This document shows positions 10,601-31,940 of a stretch of 64,000 nucleotides of DNA, one piece after another. The position numbers and the translations under genes are program-made. Each line of letters opens with the position of its first letter. Position 1 is the first letter of the stretch. The notes beneath the pieces are model-generated. The model ran no database searches. It was given only the letters and a program-made list of their open reading frames with translations, and had not been told where the DNA came from. Where the stretch lies: contig NC_020179.2 in NCBI RefSeq assembly GCF_000224145.3, positions 1,699,612-1,763,611 on the forward strand, read 5' to 3'. This stretch comes from Ciona intestinalis. Its lineage: Eukaryota > Chordata > Ascidiacea > Phlebobranchia > Cionidae.

Positions 10601-13600
10601 GTTTTGCTCGAGATCTTAAAAAATTTGACAAAAATGGCCAAGGGGAAAACAAAATTTAATAAAAAAGAATGCGGAAAAACTAATGTAAAAATATATATAT
10701 CGAAATATAGAAACATTTACCTTGTTTTGCTCTAAATCCCAGCACTTCACCATCTTATCCTCTCCACATGAGAACAAATATGGATTCCGAGCACTAACTG
10801 CAAGCCCGCGTACAGAACTAATATGACCAGTTAAAGACAACTTCAATTTACCACTGGCAAGGTCCCAAATCTGGATAAATAAGTTATGATAAATTAAATA
10901 CAAAGATTACCGCATGTCGCATGCACGAATTTTGCTTCTCTCAATTAGGAACATATACAGAACGCCCTGCAGTGCTTCCACAAGTTTTTATTATAATAAG
11001 TTTTACACCAACGTCAATAATACATTTTACAACCCCACCAAAAAATATATTCTTGGTCCCTCCAAAAACAACTGCCACGTTTCTGGCATTTCGACACAGT
11101 GACACACGTAATAAAGAACGATGTTACGTCACACTTGCTGTGACTTAATAGCTTTCGGCCAATAACAACAAAAGCAAAACATAATTTGTGACACCGCACA
11201 TATAGTGGGGTGGGAAAGACGGGGCACCTTTAGCACATAATATCCAATTATCCTGATCGTGTTTTAAACAATTAACAATGATTTATGGAAGTTGTGAAGA
11301 TACGGTTTTATAATTCCTTGTATGTTCTTTGTTTACTATCAAATGAGTCAAGAAATAGAACGAAATCTTCCCTCACCCTACTATATAATGGTATAACTGT
11401 CTGCACTCCAAACGTTTCAATTTAAAATCTTACGTCACTTTCAGTGATATAGGAATTAAAATTAAGGGGTGTATGTTTGTATTTGAACTGATCAGAAAAT
11501 CTGCGTTTTATGGAGTTTAAGTTATTACTAATTTTGTAAACACAAAAAAAGATTCAGATTTAATATACAGGACATTAACCAGTCTGCTCTTAAATTATGG
11601 CAAATTCTCAAAAAACAATAAAAAATGTTTAAATTTAATACACAGGAGTGACAAGGCATTAACAAACTGCTGAATATTCTTACTTTAATAGTTCTGTCGT
11701 TGGATCCAGTAACAAACCATTCATTTCCAGGTTCAAACGCAACACTTCGTACCCAACCTAAATGACCACTAATAACCTGGGGAAAGAAATGTGAAAATAT
11801 AAAACACAGAATGTGGGGTATAGTCATAATTATAGTGTCATAGTTAAAATGAGGCAGCTTTTGAAAGGTAGTTATACATTACATTTTTTTGCTGCTATGT
11901 TGTTTTATAGACAACTTTGTTTGCTGTTTTTTTTTAAATAAAAAAGAGCTAGAAAAAAAGTTCTGGGAAATTTAAAGTAAAAAAACACCTATGTTAACAT
12001 AAAAATATTTTGTTTATATCAGAAAAATAATGTCTACCTAAAAAAATTGCTACAGTCGTAAGAGCATGTAAAAAATGTTATAATTATAATTTATAAATAT
12101 ATATATATATTAAAGGGTAAATATTTATTACTATTCAACAAAATTGGTACAGTCGTTACTCATTACACTAGTAAAAAAATGTATTATTTAAAAATATATA
12201 CGTAGTGCACAGACTGAAAAAAAGGACAAAGAGAGAACTGACTAAAGTACTGTACTGTAGGTGACACAAAACCCCGACTGAACTGTCACCAGAACTGCAA
12301 AGTTAACAAAGTCCAGCTGAGCTGTATTCCAAACTTATTAATCACGATTCTCAATAGTTTGCATCAACATAAAAACCATAACACAGAATAGAGAAATGAT
12401 AAAGTATAATCGATACGAAATTTAACCGCTACAACATATATATATTTAACGAAATATTTTTTACCCTGTAGAGTTTCCAAGGTGCATGCCACCGTGGTTT
12501 GGGCATAATTTGTGCTTTACGAGGTGCGATAGGACGACTGTTTACTGCCAACAGTGCTTTGTTGGTTTCATGAAGACGTTGAATGTCATCAGGATTTACT
12601 GTGACATTCGCGGAACTGGAAATAATAGTAATAATAGGTGTTACTTTTTAATATTTTTCAAAGTTTTGCCCTTTTTAATTTGTAATAAAATAGGGGTGAT
12701 TTTTAGAATACAGTAAACTCATAATCATCAAACATAGGAAACCCTCAGTGAAAAATGTTGAAAATGCAATAGCCTACACGTTTATTTGGCTTATTTTTAC
12801 AGACACATCAAAGAAAACAGTCCGTTTTAATTAAAATTGTGTCAAAATTAGGGTGACATCCAAGCACCAAGCACCCATGCAGCTATGCATATACGTCTGT
12901 CTGCTATATCTTATACCAGTAGTAATCTAATGATGAAAATAATGTAAAAAATGTGACCTGATTTGTTTTTTAGTAATTACCTCTTTGCTTTAGCAGTACC
13001 ATTGCTTATATCTTTTTGGTTTGAATCCATTATAGCCAACATTGAGCTATCACCTAAGAAAACAAGTTTATGGGAATTGGTATTAAAACACCCTATATGA
13101 AACATAGGTATAACTTTCATTTTAACCAAAAGTTTAAGTCTAGAATTAAACATATATATATATAGTATATACCTTGTGTACCATTAGTTGCTGAAGTAAT
13201 TTTTGCCGTTTTCTTTTTGTCTTTAGCCATATGAAGAACAGGTCCATACTCGGAAACTGTCTTTACACTTCTACTCAATTTTGACCTGTTATATAGCCAA
13301 GTATATGTTACCAATATGACTAAGTGTTCAATAGTAGAGACATTGTTGTGGTACAGTTGGTTATGGGCCTAGCCTCTTACTTAGAGGTATGGGTTCAAGA
13401 CTCGTTGCTGGTACCATTGTGGGCGTATGTGTCTATGGGCAAGACACTTAACGGCAATTACCTCAACTAAGTAGTAATTAATGGGTTGTCTAAATTGTTG
13501 GCCATACACCATAAAAAAAAGTATATATACCCACAAAGTTACATTATATGTGGTAACTCACGACGAGTATGAAACAGAACACTTGTATTATAATGAATAT

Positions 13601-14257
13601 CTATTTTCGGCCACACTAGGATTAAGCAAGTTACATTCATCCCTTAAGTAGCACGCTTATTTTCTTCTAATTAAATGTGTTATGTAAATATGTTTTTAAA
13701 TAAAAGCGTGCTTTAACAATTATTGTTTTGTCGCTAAATCCTGTCTTTTTGTTTAAAATATTTTTAAATCTTTGCTACCGTAATCGAAAAGACAAATAAA
13801 AATTAATATTATTATTGTGTATTTAGATAGAAATATAGGTGCTAGTGAAGAATCTTCTCCCCTCCCACCTTATTTGCTAACCACTAACCCCTAGGGGTTA
13901 GGGGGTTAGAATGATGGTTAGGGGGTTAGTGGTTATGGGGGTTGGTAACTTAGTAGTTAGTGGTTATAGGGGTTAGTGGTTAGCAAAGAAGGTGGGGAAG
14001 GGAAGACTCTAAACTAGCACCAAAAATTATTATTATTATTGTGTATACACTCACGCTGCGTCATTGTTTGGAACTGGAGCAGCTTGGTCCGATATGAACA
14101 TGTCATGTGATCGCTTCAAACTTCGAAACACAAGTGTGTGCATGGAATGCTTTGTAATGTCCTGTGCGTACATAAAGGATACTCAAAATCATGGAAAACT
14201 ATAGAAATACATATGTCATACTGAAATTTTATAATTTACCTGAGCAACGTCTGCCAT
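7690..14257 (-). CDS. PLRG1: PLRG1 (pleiotropic regulator 1), spliceosomal WD40 protein
   Basis: Core component of the Prp19/CDC5L (NTC) complex needed for pre-mRNA splicing; nuclear. Thirteen exons in transcript order: 14257-14240, 14161-14055, 13285-13173, 13053-12981, 12615-12465, 11776-11684, 10870-10721, 10350-10249, 9744-9652, 9232-9114, 8801-8662, 8320-8127, 7749-7690. They total 1413 nt, a 470-residue protein (human about 514). The N-terminus has [15 protein letters not shown] and [10 protein letters not shown], both family signatures. The linker ends in [14 protein letters not shown], and seven WD repeats follow ([119 protein letters not shown]). The tail [12 protein letters not shown] then stop matches the family C-terminus. 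All introns are GT-AG. Introns carry MITEs, SINEs and a fold-back element. Identity is certain; the exact first exon is short (18 nt) but fits splicing and frame. Confidence 0.96.
7877..8075. mobile_element. MITE (Cimi-like)
   Basis: Diverged left end, right end GTGTCCCTTCTTACCTTAC. Last PLRG1 intron. Confidence 0.8.
8358..8560 (+). mobile_element. SINE, internally shortened
   Basis: Head and tail present, centre missing. PLRG1 intron. Confidence 0.7.
9257..9446. mobile_element. MITE (Cimi-like)
   Basis: Left end GGGTGGGGGAGGATGGGACG; right end eroded. PLRG1 intron. Confidence 0.8.
9828..9990 (-). mobile_element. SINE variant fragment
   Basis: Belongs to a second tRNA-like subfamily with a different body (GGGTTGAAGCAATGTCAGTT). 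PLRG1 intron. Confidence 0.55.
11200..11386. mobile_element. MITE (Cimi-like)
   Basis: Left end ATATAGTGGGGTGGGAAAGA, right end CCTCACCCTACTATAT; interior close to consensus. PLRG1 intron. Confidence 0.85.
13340..13645 (+). mobile_element. SINE, near full length
   Basis: tRNA-like head, body with TGGGCAAGACACTTAACGGC, tail ending in an ATTCAT stretch. PLRG1 intron 2. Confidence 0.8.
13650..13825 (+). mobile_element. Third repeat family copy
   Basis: Same body; its ATT tail is interrupted by the fold-back element. Confidence 0.6.
13838..14021. mobile_element. Fold-back element with G-rich core
   Basis: About 57-bp imperfect inverted ends (GGTGCTAGT...CTAACCACTAACCCCTA and its complement) surround a core of TTAGGGGG-like runs. 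Both sides are flanked by TATTATTATTGTGTAT, a likely target duplication within an older repeat tail. No ORF. Lies in PLRG1 intron 2. Confidence 0.7.
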
Positions 14258-14747
14258 CGCTTTTTATTTTTAAAACAAACAGACCAGTATTTACAGTTGA
14301 AGTGCTGATATACGAAAAACTTTGAAATATAGGCTAGAAAAGTCAACAATCTTGTTTTGGTACACCTGAACTTATAAAAAACATCTGTATATGTCAGAAC
14401 GTTACAAAACGAAACGCTGTTTGTGTATTTCCGCGCGGAAATTACACGTAAAATTAGAAATACTATTTAAATACAAATGAAAACATTGATAAAATTCCGA
14501 GATTTATTTTTAAGATAAATGTAAAATGCGTTTTAAGTTAGAAAATATTTATTTATTAGAATTCTTAGCTCCCAGATTTGATTCCGCGTCGGATTCCGAG
14601 AAAAAGGTTTGGCGGTAAAACCACTGGACCATGGCAAAACATAAAAAAAGAAAAACAATACAACGTGTGTGTGTTGTATTTCTGTTTGTTTATATTACAG
14701 AATTTGAGTTTTGCAATAACTTTTTACAGGTATAAGAATTTAAAGTA
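14258..14747. promoter_or_regulatory. Divergent PLRG1 / SUZ12 promoter region
   Basis: The 490 bases between the two start codons hold no repeat. On the SUZ12 side, TATATTACAG (ending 14700) and TTTTTACAG (ending 14729) are acceptor-like sites with no coding exon upstream. They could be spliced-leader trans-splice acceptors or ends of 5'UTR introns. Confidence 0.5.
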
Positions 14748-25659
<10,912 letters not shown>

Positions 25660-26018
25660 TTTTTTGGAAAATTGCTTATTTCTAACTACTATGCTGCCAA
25701 TAGCTTTAGCAAATCATGTTGTATAGTCTCCATGCATTTTAACATAAATGCGAGCAGTTTATTTGTATAACTTGCAATCATGGAAATATCATACTGATAT
25801 AACGTGTACAAATATACTGCCCCTTTCATAAAGCAGAGAGAGTTGGTTTGATATATTTACTTTCCACAATTATGAACTGCAAAAGTGAGTATAATTATTT
25901 TATATCATCACAATGCAAGAAAAGACTACAGTTAGAAACTTGCCCCTAAGCTTGGCTGTAAACGAAATTAATTTTCTAAAACAAAATGTTTCAGTTGTGA
26001 ATTATTTGAAACAATATA

Positions 26019-26024
26019 AATAAA
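26019..26024 (+). terminator. Poly(A) signal AATAAA, likely SUZ12
   Basis: AATAAA about 360 bases after the SUZ12 stop, before the first downstream SINE fragment. Confidence 0.45.
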
Positions 26025-26097
26025 CTGATGCTGCTAACTACTTTATACAAATGTAAACTGCTATTCTGACAACATGCATATGGTCTATGAAATTTTA

Positions 26098-26280
26098 GAG
26101 TTCAAGACTCATCTCTGTGGTCCTCAGAGTTGTACAAATTTTCAGCTGTACATATAAAACTAAAAATTAATCACCCACAAATGCACATACATAGCAACTC
26201 TTAAGCAAGCAGGAGGTGTATGAAACCAAACTCCAGTGTTATACGACCGTCATTGCTCTGCCACACCAAGTTATTCAGAA
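26098..26280 (+). mobile_element. SINE, decayed
   Basis: GAGTTCAAGACTCATCTCTG then a tail with AATCACCCACAAATG; intergenic after SUZ12. Confidence 0.6.
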
Positions 26281-26587
26281 TGAGACTCCTGATCTGATAT
26301 TTAGTTTATTGCGTGTAAATCTGCACAACTATAAAACACAGGTAAACCTAAATGATGACATTTTCTTGACATGCAAGAAATCTGGTTCACATGTTTTTTG
26401 ATTGTAGCTTCTTCTATAGAGTTATTGACATTGTGTTGGCATACGGCAAAGGACCTGGGATATATGCCAGAGAGTTGGACAACCACCACATCTTTTGGGA
26501 TTCTACTGCCACGTTTTCTTGACCTGGAAGTGTAATCCTGCATTATTGAACGTTTTAAAATAAAAATTAATAAAATCTGTTCTTTCA

Positions 26588-26685
26588 GTGTGCATCAGTA
26601 TCCGAAATTTATTCATCAACAAAACTAATGCAAAAAGCATTGAGTTTTGTTTAGTAGTTTAATTAAAACACCATCATATGTACTT
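26588..26685. repeat. Local direct repeat, copy A
   Basis: About 98 bases repeated at 26893-26990, about 88% identical; both carry TCCGAAATTTATTCATCAAC and GTTTTGTTTAGTAGTTTAAT. Confidence 0.8.
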
Positions 26686-26741
26686 GTTTAAAAATAAAAA
26701 AAATATACCATTGTGTACTAACCAATCAGAAGTTCTTTTGT

Positions 26742-27071
26742 CTAAGAATCATCAAGTAATGCCAGGAAAGTATTTTGTAACCCATCAACTTTAACTTTGA
26801 TTGTGGGAGTTTTACCTGCAAGGAAAACAAATATCTTTTAATTTTTAATATATATATCATAAAATTCAGCCGTAATTTGTCTAATTTTAGTGTGTTCAGA
26901 ATCCGAAATTTATTCATCAACAAAACTGCCGCAAAAAGCGACGGGTTTTGTTTAGTAGTTTAATTAAAACACCATCATACACACACTGTCATTTACAATA
27001 AATAATAAACCTATTCGCAGCCTTACTTTGGTTTCATGTTCCAAAATAACTTTGCGGAATTGGCTTGCCAT
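26742..27071 (-). CDS. Tentative two-exon gene for a 44-residue protein
   Basis: Proposed exons 27071-27011 and 26815-26742 (61 + 74 nt, 45 codons with stop). The protein starts MASQFRKVILEHETK and ends GLQNTFLALLDDS. It looks like alternating beta-strand sequence (TPTIKVKVDG) and resembles the start of small ubiquitin-like or PB1-like folds, but I cannot name a family. The acceptor TTGTTTTCCTTGCAG is strong; the donor ATAG|GTTTAT is weak, and an alternative AAA|GTAAGG donor nearby would change the frame. Support comes from upstream: TATATAAAG about 70 bases before the ATG and two CACGTG boxes. An AATAAA on the minus strand lies near 26613-26608. It may also be a longer gene whose other exons I missed. 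Confidence 0.35.
26893..26990. repeat. Local direct repeat, copy B
   Basis: Second member of the pair, lying in the intron of the tentative small gene. On the minus strand both copies contain AATAAA. Confidence 0.8.
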
Positions 27072-27136
27072 CCATTTTAATCGTTAGCTTGTACCCAATA
27101 TTACAGTCAAGTAACAAACTACAAGTAACGCTGAAG

Positions 27137-27172
27137 CTTTATATAAAAATGGCCACGTGAAAAAACACGTGG
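27137..27172 (-). promoter_or_regulatory. TATA-like box and paired CACGTG E-boxes
   Basis: On the minus strand TATATAAAG lies at 27145-27137. Two CACGTG cores, at 27154-27159 and 27166-27171, form the palindrome CCACGTG-N6-CACGTGG. This fits a promoter for the tentative minus-strand gene that starts at 27071. Confidence 0.4.
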
Positions 27173-27379
27173 TTTTATTTGCGGGAAACATAAAAAGAGC
27201 AAACTCTATTTGGGGTAGAGAAAGTTGACCAAATTTAACGTTCAGTAAACTAATTTAGGATGTTTTCTTTGTCAATTATTTTTTTAATTTAAAAACAAAC
27301 GTATATATATGTAATGACATGGTTGAAATTGTTTTGTAATGAACATGTGAATAATACGGAAATCTCTTGGTTGGCACAG

Positions 27380-27640
27380 CGTCCCGTCACTCAAATAACG
27401 TCACAATCCGGAACCGGAGCGCTTTTTATAGGTAATGCAGCAAAATACTTCATTATTGCTCGCCATTTTAGCTTACTGGGAATGAAAATATAGAGTATGA
27501 GTGATTTAGAGTATGAGTGACAGAAATGCGTGATCGCTTATTGCGCTGCCGAGGATCTATCGTAATGTACATGCTACAGGTCCGCCCGGTTTCGTAATTT
27601 TTTTGCCACGACGCTATTGCGCATGCGCTGCAACGCTACT
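27380..27640. promoter_or_regulatory. Promoter-like cluster: CRE-, ETS- and NRF1-type motifs
   Basis: AACGTCA at 27397-27403 is followed by CCGGAACCGGAGC (27408-27420), and the palindrome TTGCGCATGCGCTG (27617-27630) fits the NRF1 consensus. The stretch is richer in CpG than its surroundings and contains no repeat. It could serve the minus-strand gene near 27071 or an unrecognised plus-strand transcript. Confidence 0.35.
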
Positions 27641-27822
27641 GCACATGAACAGAATGTTAGTCCAAACATAATGCGAGTGTTCTCCAAGCAAAGCCTTTGT
27701 CGTTGTCATGATATTTAGTCCGATGCGCAAAAGTGCCCAGGCCAAATTCAGCGGCAGACTCAATTATATCACGACATCGGCATTCGACTAAAAAACTTTA
27801 TATTATACGACTAAAAGACGTG

Positions 27823-28024
27823 ATATAGTGGGGTAGGGGGAGACGGGACACATTTGGCACACAATATCCAAACATCGTGGTCGTGTTTTAAACAATTAAC
27901 AACCGTTCATGGCAGTCGTGAGGGTATAGAGTTCTATAATTTTTTGAATATTTTTTGTTTACTACTAAATGTGACGATAAAATAAAGTTAAAAGGTGTCC
28001 CATCTTCCCCCACCCTACAGTATA
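27823..28024. mobile_element. MITE (Cimi-like), full length
   Basis: Both ends intact, intergenic. Confidence 0.9.
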
Positions 28025-28918
28025 TATACCACATATACTTTCCAACGTATAGGCGCCAACTACAGCCATAATAGTCAACTCGCTAAATTAAGTAAAACGA
28101 ACGACGTAGCACAAAAGCACATAAAGAAAAAACAAACAACATAGCACAACAATTCAAAATGAGAAAACTACTTTTTGCAAATCACCCCGATAACAACGAG
28201 TAATGCTGGAGTCTTGTTTGCTTATAAAGTTGAATGACCCCGACAATGCAAACATTATCTGCAAAGTTTTCATAAATCAAAATGTATTATGTGATGTGCG
28301 TGATAAACGTATGTTTTTTATATGTTGGTATATATGGTAAAACCTTATAAAGTGTTATAAAAGACCCACAAGTACATATTGTGAAGGTATTATAAAACCC
28401 TGAACTTATTGCACAACGGTATAATAGCTACTATATAGCATTGATGCCCCTATGCATTATACTGCAGTTGCGAAATAGGTTTCTAAAACTTATTACTTCT
28501 GGATGTGAGTTGAATCACAAAAAGGAAAGCTCATGCGACGTTTTAAGCAATATTTAAAAATATCGGTTCGGTTTGAAAACTTGAATGCAGCTTTTTGTTT
28601 AATATTATTATACACCTTTTAATTAAGCTTAAGTATATTGTAGCTTGCAAAATGCAATGTCAGCAGTCAGATATTAATTTCTTGTTATTAGGTATTATTC
28701 TACAAATTATTAACTCGTTGATGTGGTTACAATATCTAGGGGTGGGGGTGGACAAACAGAGCTTGTACAAATAGCTTTACGGATTTACTAAGTGGTCAAT
28801 AGACCCGGCTGGGCATTATCTATACGACCTACATTATGGTGCAGTGACTGGACGTCGGAAAAAAATCAAGTTTAAGGCTTTGCGTTACTGTATACTAACT
28901 GTGTTAAGTTTGTTTCAG

Positions 28919-29111
28919 TATATAGTAGGGCTAGGGAAGATGGAACACCTTTTCATTCTTATTTTTCGTTTAGTTTGGTAGTAAACGAAGAACATTAAAA
29001 GAATTAAAATTCTGTATCCCCCCGACTCCTATGTGTTTTTTAAAAGCGTAAAATAAAGTCGTGTTATTTGGATAGCATATGCTAAAAGTGTCCCGTCTTT
29101 CCCGTCCTATA
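28919..29111. mobile_element. MITE (Cimi-like)
   Basis: Opposite internal orientation to the neighbour at 27823; right end eroded. Confidence 0.85.
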
Positions 29112-29278
29112 AATTTTAAAAAGTTTCGATAAAAAAATTATTCATCTCGTTATTTTTTGGAATTTTGGTTTATACTACCTTCTATAGAATTTAATAATAA
29201 ATACCTAATATACCACGTTTTTATTGTAGATAGCAAGTGTTTCATATTTGGGCATGTATATACAACGCTAATATCAAC

Positions 29279-29466
29279 TACGAGGGGAGGGAACACATTT
29301 AGCACATGATAATCCAAGTCCTAATCGTACTTTAAACAGTTATACCAACGGTCTATGAAAGTCGTAAAAATACGGTTTTGTAATTCTTTGAATAGTCTTT
29401 GTTTACTGCCAAGTGGGACGAGAAAATATAACGAAAGGGTGTGTCATCTTCCCCACCCTAGTATAT
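29279..29466. mobile_element. MITE (Cimi-like)
   Basis: Ends about 80 bases before the ATG of Reeler copy 1, so it lies in that gene's promoter or leader. Confidence 0.8.
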
Positions 29467-29544
29467 AATATAATATCCCCTTTTAGGTTGCCGTTTTTTT
29501 TTTTTGCAATAGCACTGTTGTTATCAAACTTAATAAACAACAAT

Positions 29545-30831
29545 ATGATTCAACTGCGTCAAACTGTTGCTTTAGTAGCAGCTCTTCTCTTCTTAGCAAA
29601 AGAAGTTTCACCATATGGAACTGGAGCACCGGCTGCTGCCTGTGTTACTATGACACCCAAACATGTAAACCCAAATGGGGGATTTATTGCGGGCCAAACG
29701 GCAGCATCTCCGTATTCAATTTCAGTCTCGGTGAATAATTATAAACCTGGTGATACAGTAACAGGTACGAATGAATGAAACTTGCTTTATCCTTGCGTGG
29801 CCGGATAACGCAAGTCGTTGTAACACGGGTGTCCAAACACCTTGTGACAGCTTACGAGTTACCATGTATATTACTTTATGGGTGATTATTTTTTAAAGAT
29901 TTGTTTTAATAAATAGCAATATTATTTTATTACGATAGCGAAGATCTCACATCTTACCCCACCCTATTATATGTCCAATATTACAAGAATAAAAATACAG
30001 AATTTGTTTTGCAGTTACTGTATCTGATAGTAGAGCAGCAGATGCAGCGGGTTTCCGAGGTATATTAATGCAAGCACGCAACCCAGGAGCAGAGGTCCCG
30101 CTGGGAACCTGGGTTAACCCACCGACCGATACCAAGCTAACCAAATGTACCGTTGACGGTGATTCAGTCACACATGCAAACACCAACCTAAAATCAAGCG
30201 GTACAGTGTTCAAATGGAAGGCTCCGAACAAAAACGTTGGCACAGTGCAATTCGTGTAAGTTGTATGTATTTATTTTAAAATGTTGGAGGAGTCTGCAGC
30301 AAACTTTGAAACTGAAGCTTCTTATGTTTCAAAGGACATATGTATAAATTTTAAGCATAAATACTGGGACAAGATGGGACATGATAAGATAGAATATTGG
30401 GGCAAGTCGGGACATGGTTGGAAAATGTAGGAAATGTGAGAGAAAAATGGGACATGTTTTCATTCGATTTTCTCGATCCATTTGGTATTAAACAAAGAAT
30501 AATTACAGATTAATTTAACAGTGGTCCGGGGTCCCATAAAAGTATGTTGCTAATTTGTTTAAAACACGACCAGGAAATAGGTAGTTTATATATGCTAACA
30601 GTATTCCATCTTGCCCTAGTATACAGTACTGTTTGCAGCCTTTTTGAATTCATTTATTTTAACACTTTTTCCCCAAATCCGTACAGGGCTACAGTGGCAG
30701 AAATGAAAGAAAAGTTCTGGTTGAAGCTGCTAGCTAACAAAGCAATCACCTACAACTCAGCAAAGAATTTACGCATGAACACAGTGTATTTAGCTATTAC
30801 TGCTATCGTTGCACTTAAAGCACTTATGTAA
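29545..30831 (+). CDS. Secreted Reeler-domain protein, copy 1 (201 aa)
   Basis: Three exons, 29545-29764, 30015-30255 and 30687-30831, all GT-AG, phases 1 and 2. A signal peptide (MIQLRQTVALVAALLFLAKE) precedes a Reeler (reelin N-terminal-like) domain with CVTMTPKHVNPNGG, SPYSISVSVNNYKPGD, FRGILMQARNPG, LGTWVNPP, KCTVDGDSVTHAN, FKWKAPNKNVGTVQF and KFWLKLLANKAI. A short hydrophobic tail (VYLAITAIVALKALM) could be a GPI-anchor signal or a C-terminal membrane anchor. Stand-alone Reeler proteins include insect defense proteins and the front part of ferric-chelate reductase 1-like proteins; the exact role here is unknown. It has the same exon structure as the neighbour at 31941, so the two arose by tandem duplication. 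The start is the first ATG before the signal peptide, with CAAT before it. Confidence 0.88.
29768..29905 (-). mobile_element. SINE tail
   Basis: Begins 4 bases after the donor of Reeler copy 1 exon 1. Confidence 0.7.
30361..30626. mobile_element. MITE remnants, rearranged
   Basis: Repeated fragments of the GATGGGACA end followed by a decayed copy. Intron 2 of Reeler copy 1. Confidence 0.6.
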
Positions 30832-30916
30832 ACATATGCGCACAAGGATGATGCTATTTTGCAAAAGAATTTTGGTGGATACAAGTTTACCGAATATGAC
30901 ATGTTATACTGTAATT

Positions 30917-31115
30917 TATATTAGGTTGGGGGTAGATGGGACACCCTTTCGTTGTATTTTCTCCTCTCAATTGATAGTAAGCAAAAAACGTTCTAAGAAT
31001 TCCTAAACCTTAATCTCACGATTTCAATAGACCGTTATTAATTGTTTAAAAACACGATTAGAATAATTGGATATTGTATGCCAAATGTGTCCCATCTTCT
31101 CCCACACTCCTATAT
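30917..31115. mobile_element. MITE (Cimi-like), full length
   Basis: Just after Reeler copy 1, both ends present. Confidence 0.88.
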
Positions 31116-31273
31116 ACCCCTTAGATTTGAAAAAATATTAAACGGTTTTTGAATAAAATTCATTCTTTTTAACTCATTCGATACAATTCACACTACTTGT
31201 CCCTAATGTTCATTTAATAAACAATTGAACAAACAGCAACGAAGGTTGCAATTCAGAATGACATTTATTTTGG

Positions 31274-31676
31274 GAATGCCAAACGGAAAAGATTGACAGT
31301 ATTGTCAAGTTTTGATTGCTGCTCGTGCCTCATAGCACCATGTGTTTGAAAGTTTCGATAAGCTTGCAGTCCCGGCCATGGGTAGTTATATAGGCATGAA
31401 TCGTAAAGGGCTTATACAGTACGATCATCAGTCATTAAACATATAGTAGGGTGGGGGAAGAAGGGACACCAATGTCCAAATATCCTGATCGTGTTTTAAA
31501 CAATTAACAACGGTCTATGGAAGTCGTGATGATGCGGTTTTATAAATATTTGAATTTTCTTTGTTTACCACCAATTGTAACGAGAAAATAGAATGTTAAG
31601 GTGTTCCATCCTTCCCCCACCCTATACTATATTTAAGGTAGAATAATTTACGTTGTAGATGACGATACTGTCGAAG
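31274..31676 (+). mobile_element. Compound repeat carrying a MITE, copy 1
   Basis: Outer arms (31274-31440 and 31633-31676) and an internal MITE match the inverted complement of 43931-44318. Both copies share the same internal deletion at one MITE end (ACACCAATGTCC), so the unit moved after the MITE had inserted and lost that piece. Confidence 0.75.
31441..31632. mobile_element. MITE inside compound repeat copy 1
   Basis: Short internal deletion near the left end shared with the copy at 43974. Confidence 0.88.
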
Positions 31677-31940
31677 GACAACATAATAAAGTGGTAATGG
31701 CAAAGCAGATAAGCTAAAAACGACATATTCTATTGTGGGTAATGTTCCGGGGCGTGGCACGCCATGGGTCTTAGAGGATACACGCGCTTTATAGAGAAAA
31801 AATATATTTTTATGGTAAATACTAAATAGTCGTCAGATATGTTCTTTGTTAATCTATATTGGTAGTTGAATATATCCTTAAAGTTATAATTGTCGTTTTA
31901 GATGAATAATTTAGAATAATACTACATCAACAGAAAAAAA

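Larger units (their letters stand above)
25660..29544. other. Intergenic region between SUZ12 and the Reeler genes
   Basis: Apart from the tentative small gene, the promoter-like cluster, a 98-bp local duplication, one SINE fragment and three MITEs, I see nothing coding here. Short ORFs in 26301-26543 and elsewhere show no protein character. Confidence 0.6.
30832..31940. other. Intergenic region between the two Reeler genes
   Basis: Filled by one MITE (30917-31115) and the compound repeat 31274-31676. The final 260 bases before the ATG at 31941 carry no recognised repeat and presumably hold the copy 2 promoter. Confidence 0.6.

Noticed and set aside
13877-13995. Interstitial telomere array
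   Set aside because: Runs are TTAGGGGG/TTAGTGG mixtures, not TTAGGG repeats, and they lie inside a fold-back element.
26301-26543. 80-codon minus-strand ORF after SUZ12
   Set aside because: No good ATG context, no conserved-looking sequence, no promoter; possible chance ORF.
26742-26815. Retroelement protease-like reading of KVKVDGLQNTFLALLDD
   Set aside because: No catalytic D-S/T-G follows and no other retroelement parts are nearby, so the resemblance is superficial.
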